From positions 8,997,696 to 9,061,695 of the forward strand of contig NC_059287.1 in the NCBI RefSeq assembly GCF_017591435.1: a stretch of 64,000 bases of DNA, read 5' to 3'. A program made the position numbers and the translations under genes. Of the stretch, positions 57,354 to 64,000 are shown in pieces. Positions within the stretch are counted from its first letter, which is position 1. Each line of letters opens with the position of its first letter. This stretch comes from Portunus trituberculatus. Taxonomy: Eukaryota > Arthropoda > Malacostraca > Decapoda > Portunidae. The notes below the pieces were generated by a model. The model ran no database searches. It saw nothing but the letters and a program-made list of their open reading frames with translations, and was not told the origin of the DNA.

Positions 57354-58130
57354 ATGGCTACATCACCAAAGACTGCCGCCTTCACTGCAAATGTCACCTT
57401 CAAAGTGCCACCTTTCTGCAACCAAGCCCCATCTATGTGGTTCTCCATCCTCTAGTGCAACTTCAAGGCCGCTTCTATCACAGCTAATCTCACAAAGTTC
57501 ACTCACGCTACTGCCCTGCTTCCTCCTGATACCGTCTCCAGCGTTTCTGACGTCGTCACCAAAGCTTACACTTCTATCATGCCGTATGATGACCTATGTG
57601 CCACTGTCCTGAATCGACTCCAGTCTTTAGTCACAACCCATCTACAGGAGCTCCTCTGCAAAGAACAACTTTGTGATGAAAAGCCGTTAGATCTACTCAG
57701 GCGCATGAAGAAGTTGCTGGATGACAAGCATGATTTCTTCGACAAGGAGCTCTTCCGCCACCTGTATTTCCAGCGCCTGCCCACCGCCACTCAGCAAAGT
57801 CTCTTCATTGTCAAGGACAAGTTGTTAGTCGAGGAGATTGCTCAACTAGCTGACGACTTCATGGCAACTCTTCCACCAAGTACTTCAGTTGCTGCCATCA
57901 TGGAGAAGCCAGGACAAAACTTGCACCTTGCAGAGTTAGTCTCTAAACTAGCTCTCTAGGTCAATGCCATCAGTCAGCAACTCAACAGGCCTCCCCGCTC
58001 CAGAACTCCTCAGCACTTCAGACGACGCTCCCGTTCCTCAAATAAGTCTGCTAGAGCCTCCAGCTCCTCTACCTGCTTCTACCACTGCAAGTTCGGCAGT
58101 GATGCTCGCAAGTGCCAGTCATCCTGCAAC
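57354..58130 (+). pseudogene. Gypsy gag, stop-containing
   Basis: It starts at ATG 57354 (MATSPKTAAFTANVTFKVPP). One TAG follows after WFSIL, then the frame continues through LPPDTVSSVSDVV, MPYDDLCATVLNRL and LFRHLYFQRLP to a further stop at 57959. A Cys/His segment, CFYHCKFGSDARKC, follows at about 58072, like the gag tail of CsRN1-type elements. The capsid protein would form the particle shell in an active element. Confidence 0.75.
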
Positions 58131-58189
58131 TTCATAGCATCTTCTTTAAACCTGCCATGGCTCCACGCTGCTCCACGTCTTCAATCTGC

Positions 58190-58360
58190 TCACAAGAACC
58201 AAGTTCCTCATCGACACTGGCACTGAAGTTAGTGTTCTCCCTGCAACGACTTCCTAACGCCTCCTACCTCTATGCCACCAACAGCACTAAGATTCCAGTG
58301 TACGAGCGTCAGACAACGCTGGTGGAGCTCAACTTACACTGTTCCTTTGAGTGAATGTTC
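58190..58360 (+). pseudogene. Gypsy protease remnant
   Basis: In the relevant frame FLIDTGTEVSVLPA (about 58207-58250) is the aspartic protease active site. The rest is broken by frameshifts. Confidence 0.65.
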
Positions 58361-58870
58361 TATGTGGCAGCAGTCTCTCAAGCCCTCTTAGGTACCGATT
58401 TTCTCAATCACTTTGGACTCCTGGTTGACATCAAGAATCAACAACTTGTCGACCCACTCACCTCACTCACTACATGTGTCCAGCCCGTCGTCGGTGACAG
58501 CGCATGCCTCTCCATGATCCAGGCAGACAACCAATTTACTGCACTCCTGAAGACGTTCCCGTCTCTCCTGCAGCCATACTCCGCCGCCAAGCCTGTCAAA
58601 CACAACATCACACACCACATAGAAACCTCTGGCCGACCTACTCACGCTAAAGTCCGCCGCCTCGCTCCTGAGCGCTTCAAGCTCGCCAAAGCGGAGTTTG
58701 AGTCTCTCATGTGTGCTGGTATCCTGCAGCTAAGCTCCAGCAACTGGTCATCTGCCCTCCACATCGTTGACAAGAAGAATGAGTTACATCCGTCCTTGTG
58801 GTGATTATCGTGCTCTCAACGCCCCTACCAAGATGGACCTGTATCCTTTGCCCAACATACAAGAGTTCAC
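58355..58870 (+). pseudogene. Gypsy reverse transcriptase N-terminal part
   Basis: The frame 58355-58804 carries QALLGTDFLNHFGLLVDI (end of protease), then HNITHHIETSGRPTHAKVRR and FESLMCAGILQLSSSNWSSA, the fingers of RT. After a frameshift at about 58785 it continues CGDYRALNAPTKMDLYPLPN. Just after, the expected block with the first catalytic Asp is missing: sequence jumps from IQEFTS to the QPEDILKTA region at about 58870. Confidence 0.75.
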
Positions 58871-59190
58871 TTCCCAGTGCAGCCAGAAGACATCCTGAAG
58901 ACAGCCATCATCACCCCTTTTGGTTTGTGTGAGTACACCAAGATGCCTTTTGGAATGAAGAATGCTGCCCAGACTTTCCAGCGTTTCATAGACGAAGTAG
59001 TTAGGGGCCTCCCCCTTCTGCTTTGCCTACATCAACGATCTCCTGATCGCATGTCCAGATGCAGACAGCCACCTCACTTATCTCCGCCAGATCTTCACTC
59101 GCCTGGACGACTATGGCATCCAGATAAACAGAGAGAAGTCTGTGCTCAGTGTCCCTTTCCTGGACTTTTTCGGTCACCACGTCTTGTCAG
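58871..59190 (+). pseudogene. Gypsy RT segment, copy 1, with altered YxDD
   Basis: It reads PEDILKTAIITPFGLCEYTK and MPFGMKNAAQTFQRFIDEVV, then in another frame FAYINDLLIACPDADSHLTY and LRQIFTRLDDYG. The catalytic box is normally YxDD; here it is Y-I-N-D (AAC in place of GAC), which would disable the enzyme. A frameshift also separates the two parts. Confidence 0.75.
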
Positions 59191-59495
59191 AAAGCATTTC
59201 ACCAGATCCCAGTGCAGCCAAAAGACATTCTGAAGACAGCCATCATCATCCCTTTTGGTCTGTTTGAGTACACCAGGATGCCTTTTGGATTGAAGAATAC
59301 TACCCAGACTTTCCAGTGTTTCATAGACAAAGTAGTGAGTGAATAGATCTTCACCCGCCTGGACGACTATGGTCCAGATAAACATAGAGAAGTCTGTGCT
59401 CAGTGTCCCTTCCCTGGACTTCCTCAGTCACCACATCTCGTCAGAAGGCAATGCACCTCTACCCTCCAAGTGTGAAGTTGTTTAGTGGTTTCCCA
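59191..59495 (+). pseudogene. Gypsy RT segment, copy 2 (partial tandem duplication)
   Basis: It repeats copy 1 in order: PKDILKTAIIIPFGLFEYTR, MPFGLKNTTQTFQCFIDKVV, then FTRLDDYG and KSVLSVPSLDF. It lacks about 85 bp that in copy 1 hold the YxDD box. The two copies differ by many substitutions. A TAG follows VVSE. Confidence 0.8.
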
Positions 59496-59501
59496 AGCCA
59501 A

Positions 59502-59650
59502 TTTTTTTTTTTTTTTTTTTTTTTTTACGGTAAGGCCTAGAACCTGGGTATCATGGTGACATGTAGGTAACTTTAAACCACTCGACAAATGGCAAAGTGT
59601 TTTAAGGCTGTACGTGGTGGGATTTGAACCTACGCTGCCTGCTACACAGT
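59502..59650 (-). mobile_element. tRNA-derived SINE inserted in the Gypsy RT
   Basis: On the - strand a head with GGTTCAAATCC (perfect B box, 59620-59630) is followed by a short body and a 25-base A tail (T run 59502-59526). An A-box-like TAGCACTGTGTAGCAGG lies about 20 bp before the B box. Gypsy sequence resumes at about 59655 (ATGGTTAATTATG, the VNYY block). The head is short and may be 5'-truncated. No clear target duplication was found. Confidence 0.6.
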
Positions 59651-59654
59651 GCTA

Positions 59655-60280
59655 GCTCAAGGTCCTGGGAATGGTTAATTATGACAATTGCTTCATCCCT
59701 TGCTGCTTGCTTCTCCTCCAACCTTTCTACTCCATGCTCATACCATGCAAGAGAGGCCAGTCTGTTGCCCTCGACTGATCTTCAGAAGCCAAAGCAGCCT
59801 TCACCTCTGCCAAGGACGTGCTCTCAGCAGTCTGCACACTTTCCTTCCCATCTCCTGACGCCAGCATCTCCATTTCCACTGATGCCTCCAGCGTCGGAGT
59901 AGGTGCCGTGCTCCAACAATACATCAGTGATGGCTGGAGACTCTTCTACCTTCTTCTACCAGAAGGTCAGTGCTGTGGAATCAATGTAGAGTGCCTTTGA
60001 CAGGAGCTTCTCGCCATCTATAGAGCCATCAAACACTTCTGCTACTTCATGGGAGGCCAGCAGTTCCACATCCTCACAGACCACAAGCCTCTCACTACAG
60101 TGTTCCACAACAACAAGTCCACCTACACTCCACGCCAGCTGCAGTACATCGAGTACATGTCACAGTTGACCACCAACATCCGTTATGTTAAAGGCTGTGA
60201 AAATGCCCCTGCTGATGCACTTTCTCGCAACATCAGCGCTGTATCATCCTCCCTCATCGACTATGCTGCCATTGCTGCAG
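59655..60280 (+). pseudogene. Gypsy RT connection and RNase H
   Basis: MVNYDNCFIP-type text leads into RNase H: ISISTDASSVGVGAVLQQ (first catalytic Asp region), QELLAIYRAIKHFCYFM (Glu region), FHILTDHKPL (Asp region) and APADALSRN (end). Stops after NVECL and frame changes near 59800 break it. In active elements RNase H removes RNA from the RNA-DNA hybrid. Confidence 0.8.
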
Positions 60281-61499
60281 ACCAAGTGGACGACGCTGAG
60301 CTGCAGCAGCTGAAAGAATACACCGCACTGCAGATGAGGAAGGTACAAATGCCTGGAACAATCATGCAGCTGTACGCCAATGTCTCCACGCCCAACGTCC
60401 GGCTTTACCTGCCTGAGCGCCATCGCTATCCCATGTTCAGGCAGCTGCACGACCTCTCTCACCCTGGCATCTGTGCATCACAGCAGCTGATGACGTCACG
60501 CTTCATTTGGACTGGCATCAACAAAGACGTCAGGCTATGGACCCACACCTGATTGAAGTGCCAAGCCTCCAAGGCAATGTGCCACTCCTGCTCTCCTCCA
60601 GCCACCTTCACACCAGTCTCCACCAGGTTTGAGCACATCCATATTGACTTCGTCGGGCCCCTGCCGTTCTCCTGAGATTACAGGTACCTGCTCACTTGTG
60701 TGGATTGCTTCATTCAGTGGCCTGAAGCTGTCTTGCTGGAAGACATCACCACTGACTCCGTGGCACATGCCTTCGTTGAGACATGGGTGTCCCGGTTTGG
60801 CATCCCCCTCAGCCTCACTTCAGACCGTGGTAGTCAGTTCGAGTCCTCTGTGTGGTTTCATGTCATTACACTACTGAGCATCTGCAGCTACCATCCACAG
60901 GCCAACGGCATGGTCGAACACTTCCACCATCAGCTTAAGGCCTCCCTTGCAGCCTCTTCATCCTGCTGCAAGAAGTGGGCGGACGCCTTGCCTCTCACAC
61001 TCCTTGGTATCAGGACTGCCCTCAAGGAGGACCTCCAGCAATCATCTGCCAAGCCTGTGTATGGCACAATCCTCCGCCAGCCAGCCTGCCCTGTCGCCCT
61101 GCAGTGTCCAGGACTTTGCCAGCAGCCTGAAGGAGTTATTGGTAAGTCTTCAGCTGGTGCAGCCCTGCACATCTTCCACCAAGACCTTTGCCAGCCAGGA
61201 CCTTGACAGCTACTCCCACGTCTTCCTCCGTGTCATGGTGTCAGATGACCCATTCAGCAACCCTACCAGGGCCCCTTCAAAGTCCTCCGTTGTACTCGGA
61301 AGACATTCACCCTGGATATCAATGGATCTTCCCAGACTGTGACTGTGGACAGGGTGAAACCTGCCTACTTTCTCCAGGACGTCCCACACCACACTGCTGC
61401 CACTACTACGTCTGCAATCTGCACTGCCGCCACACAGCTGGAACTCCGTAAGAAGAACAAGAGAGTCGTTCCTCCTCCCTCGTCACTAGAGGGGGAGTA
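60281..61499 (+). pseudogene. Gypsy integrase with C-terminal domain
   Basis: The zinc-binding part has LHDLSHPGICASQQL and then CQASKAMCH (after a stop at 60550). The core has HIDFVGPLPFS, LTSDRGSQFESS and YHPQANGMVEHFHHQLK, so all three acidic positions are visible. A TGA follows LPFS. The tail, in another frame, has RPYQGPFKV-like text, TFTLDINGSSQTVTVDRVK and PAYFLQD. The coding part ends next to a purine tract (AGAGGGGGAG) that would prime plus-strand synthesis. Confidence 0.8.
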
Positions 61500-61500
61500 T

Positions 61501-62046
61501 TGAAGTGTGCCCTTAAACTCACCTATTGTAGTGTGCCCTTAAACTCAGCTACTGTAGTGTTCCCTTAAACTCAATCATTTTCTTCCATACACTCTCAAGT
61601 CCCATGCTCTATTCAGCCACTGTAAAAGTGATCTTTTCATGTTTTCCTGAAACTATGTCTACCTACTATTCGTTTCTATGGATTTTCTTCACAAAACTAA
61701 CATGTGCATCCTTTTCTTCTTTATTCTCCCTTACACTTACACATCACAGACAAGCACATACACGCACACCAATACTATTATAGCATATAATGTTACTAGC
61801 CATTTTATGTATGTAGGATTTAAAATGACCTGTGAAGTAGTTTTACCAATAAATAAAGTTAGGAAGAAAAGTGCTCTGTTGCTTTCCCTTAAGTGAATCC
61901 ATAATGCTTAGCTTTCTAGCTAGGTTTGAGCACAACACAGCATTAGATATGTCCTGTTCGAACGCTCTTAATGGACTGACACAGCAAGACTTGTTCTTGT
62001 TTGAGCAATTTGAAGGACAGGATACCTCACAAGGTAGCCAGTTACA
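61501..62046 (+). repeat. 3' LTR, 546 bp
   Basis: It starts TGAAGTGTGCCC after the purine tract AGAGGGGGAGTAT and ends CCAGTTACA. At its 5' end a unit of about 27 bp (GTGTGCCCTTAAACTCA) is repeated three times (61503-61578). An AATAAA is at 61850-61855. Confidence 0.85.
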
Positions 62047-62387
62047 TCCTTTCTCCTCTTATTTTCTTTCCCATGATGATCCATATCCATCTGTGAGCCT
62101 TTCCTACTTGAGTGTGAGGTAGAGGATTGCGGGGAAGGAGAGTATGTGCTGGTGTCAGCCATGACCACTTCAAAGGTGGTAGGATAAAAAAAACCTTTAT
62201 CACATATTGGGATCCATGAATCACCAAGACAGTAATTATGTTTTACATAAAACGAAAAAGGGAGGAAGCATGTAGATGACATATCAAATCATCTCCTTGG
62301 AAAGGTTGGGATTCTTTCTTACTATTTCTAGATCTTAACCACACATAATATCCATCTCCAATTTTTATACTTTCTGCTGGCTCATTC
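62047..62387 (-). other. Unassigned spacer; possible disrupted exon
   Basis: On the - strand a frame reads MADTSTYSPSPQSSTSHSSR and KGSQMDMDHHGKENKRRKD from 62162 down to the LTR boundary. It has coding-like polar composition and the LTR cuts it. There is no splice or homology proof. The remainder shows nothing recognisable. Confidence 0.2.
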
Positions 62388-62405
62388 TAACATAACATAA
62401 CATAA
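62388..62405 (-). repeat. Tandem 3' tail of the terminal LINE
   Basis: On the - strand (TTATG)n-type units close the LINE. CR1-type elements end in such short repeats. The 3' UTR extends from here to the stop codon at 62664. Confidence 0.55.
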
Positions 62406-62663
62406 ATAATAGGACAACAAAGGGCCACCAGGGCCCATCTAGGTTATCCTGTACCAGTCGCACAGCGACCTCGTCATCAGTACTTAAAGATACACTTACA
62501 AGTACACAATACATTATATACTAATTCTAAATATTTGGCCCATTAACAGGGCTAAGTCCTGCAGTGAAATCCTCTACAATTTGTGGTCCCCATACATGGG
62601 GATCATGTCTTATTTAACTATAGTAAATTTCTTATAAAAACTATCATGCAGTGCTATACATAA

Positions 62664-63960
62664 TTATAAATCTAATAAATTTAAGTGCTTATCTAATCTG
62701 TTTTTAAACATTGTCAAACTAGTGCTATTTACAACCGTCTCTGGCAATGCATTCCAGAAGTCTACCACTCTATGACTAAAGAAATATTTTCTTATATCAA
62801 ACCTGCAGCCTTGCTTTCTAATCTTCCTGTCATGATTTCTAGTCCTATTTCCTTCCTCTAAGGTAAAGAAAGATCTCACATCTATGTAGTTTGTATCTGA
62901 GAACATTTTGAATAACTCTATCATATCCCCTCTTATACATCTCCTCTCAAATGAAAACATGTTTAATTCCTTTAATCTATCTCTATACTCCAGGCACTTT
63001 AATGCTGGTATCATCCTAGTTGCTCTTCTCTGAACTGCTTCTAACATGTTGATATCCTGCCTATAGTGGGGTGACCAGGCCTGTATGCAATACTCTAAAT
63101 GGGGCCTAACATAGGAATTATATAAGCTACGCACTACTTCCTTACTTTTATAACTAACATTTCTATTTATAAAACCCAGGATCCTATTTGCCCTATTTCT
63201 TGCTTCTAAACATTGCTTTGAAAATTTCATAGTCCTGTCTATCACTACTCCTAAATCCTTTCCTTCCTCTACTGCCTCTAGCCAACATCCCTCCATCTCA
63301 TAGTTAAAGTTTGTGTTGTCTTTACCTAAATGCATAACCTGACACTTATCAGAATTAAACTCCATCTGCCACCTGTCTGCCCATGCTATCAGCCTGTCCA
63401 GGTCTCGTTGTATTCTGTAATTGTCCTTTTCACCCTGTACTGCACATGCTATCTTAGTATCATCTGCAAACTTTGATACTTTGCTACTAATTCCTATATC
63501 TAAATCGTTAATGTACACCAAGAAAAGAAGAGGTCCTAGCACTGATCCTTGGGGTACCCCACTAACCACTTCCTTCCACTCAGACATTGCCCCATTTAAT
63601 ACTACTCTCTGTTTCCTATCAGAAAGCCATTCACTAATCCAATCAACTAACCTACCCCCTATCCCATGTAGTCTCAATTTGTACACTAGTGTCCTATGCG
63701 GTACCTTATCAAACGCCTTGCTAAAATCTAGATATATAACATCTATGCTATTTCCATCATCTAACTCCTTGGTAATATATTCTAAGATATCGAGCAAATT
63801 TGTAAGACAGGACCTCCCTGATCTAAAGCCATGTTGGGTATCTCTAATTAATCTATTCTCATTTAAATGCTCCCAAATACTACCCTTAATGATTTTCTCT
63901 AGTATCTTACATACTATACTAGTTAAACTGATCGGTCTATAATTATTCGCATCATCCTTC
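62664..63960 (-). CDS. CR1-type LINE reverse transcriptase (5' part outside window)
   Basis: The frame is open from about 63955 to TAA at 62664 (the first Met, at 63797, is internal). Blocks in order: NNYRPISLTSIVCKILEK, QHGFRSGRSCLTNLLD, VIYLDFSKAFDKVPH (motif A with catalytic Asp), VVSGVPQGSVLGPLLFL (motif B), SKFADDTKIA (motif C with both Asp), LGVVIDRTMKFSKQ, RPHLEYCIQAWSPHYRQD and FFSHRVVDFWNALPETVV. All catalytic motifs look intact. A frameshift near 63960 disturbs the region before it (ANVTPIFKK). The clade is CR1. It could belong to the same family as the LINE at 25,970-28,907, which lacks just this part. Confidence 0.85.
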
Positions 63961-64000
63961 CTACCTTTTTAAATATTGGAGTAACATTAGCTAACTTCCA

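Larger units (their letters stand above)
56331..62046 (+). mobile_element. Second Gypsy element with both LTRs (CsRN1-like), decayed
   Basis: Two direct repeats of 318 bp (56331-56648 and 61729-62046) are the alignable parts of the LTRs. Between them lie a leader, gag, protease, reverse transcriptase, RNase H and integrase in the normal Gypsy order. Gag, RT and the C-terminal string VTVDRVKPAYF suggest the CsRN1/Kabuki-like group; this is an inference. All genes carry stops or frameshifts. Confidence 0.85.

Overview
The window looks like nuclear DNA from an arthropod, most likely a decapod crustacean. This is inferred from very long pure dinucleotide runs (TC, GA, AC/GT and TA, one TA run about 540 bp), short TTAGG/CCTAA telomere-type strings, many CR1-like LINEs, and short exons with ordinary GT-AG splice sites. 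There is no bacterial gene organisation, no CRISPR array, and no rRNA or intact tRNA gene that I could see. No species can be named from the sequence alone.

Positions 1-25,970 are host-type DNA with sparse exons and many nested transposons. I can support the 3' ends of two unrecognised host genes on the + strand: gene A (exons 6074-6226 and 6993-7201, AATAAA at 7672) and gene B (exons 14261-14501 and 15072-15290, AATAAA at 15502). A third unrecognised gene, C, lies on the - strand (exons 22775-22850, 18671-18798 and 17626-17896). In each, the reading frame carries exactly across the splice junctions. Around and inside them sit a PIF/Harbinger-like element split by a LINE (1284-3067), LINE fragments, two tRNA-like SINE candidates (one here, one at 59.5 kb), a Mutator/Kolobok-like DNA transposon (10365-12467) inserted into an older LINE, and a 3.6 kb CR1-like LINE (19162-22747) lodged between two (AC)n tracts in an intron of gene C.

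Positions 25,970-28,907 hold the 5' two-thirds of a CR1-type LINE: 5' UTR, ORF1 with a zinc-finger-like segment and an SGNH/GDSL esterase domain, and an ORF2 endonuclease. It is cut off at the start of the reverse transcriptase by satellite DNA.

Positions 28,908-56,330 are a large AT-rich satellite domain. It has three blocks: a short block in R orientation (28,908-29,501), a young and very uniform block in the opposite F orientation (29,502-37,698; 13 higher-order units of about 524, 607 or 703 bp, mostly differing by one ~95 bp monomer), and a much more diverged R block (37,699-47,038; period about 610 bp). After a Gypsy insertion (47,039-50,968) a third, more diverged subfamily follows (50,999-56,330; period roughly 340-410 bp). 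It is interrupted by a 540 bp TA tract and a 1.44 kb solo-LTR-like insertion. The first Gypsy has gag, protease and integrase with no reverse transcriptase between protease and integrase, as in Gmr1-type elements.

Positions 56,331-62,046 are a decayed second Gypsy element on the + strand with both LTRs. Its reverse transcriptase is partly duplicated, and a SINE is inserted in it. The window ends (62,388-64,000, - strand) in the reverse transcriptase of another CR1-type LINE. Overall this is a repeat-dominated, probably heterochromatic region next to sparse genes. Its most interesting signals are the inverted, length-stepped satellite block and the layers of nested insertions. No complete gene of known function is present.
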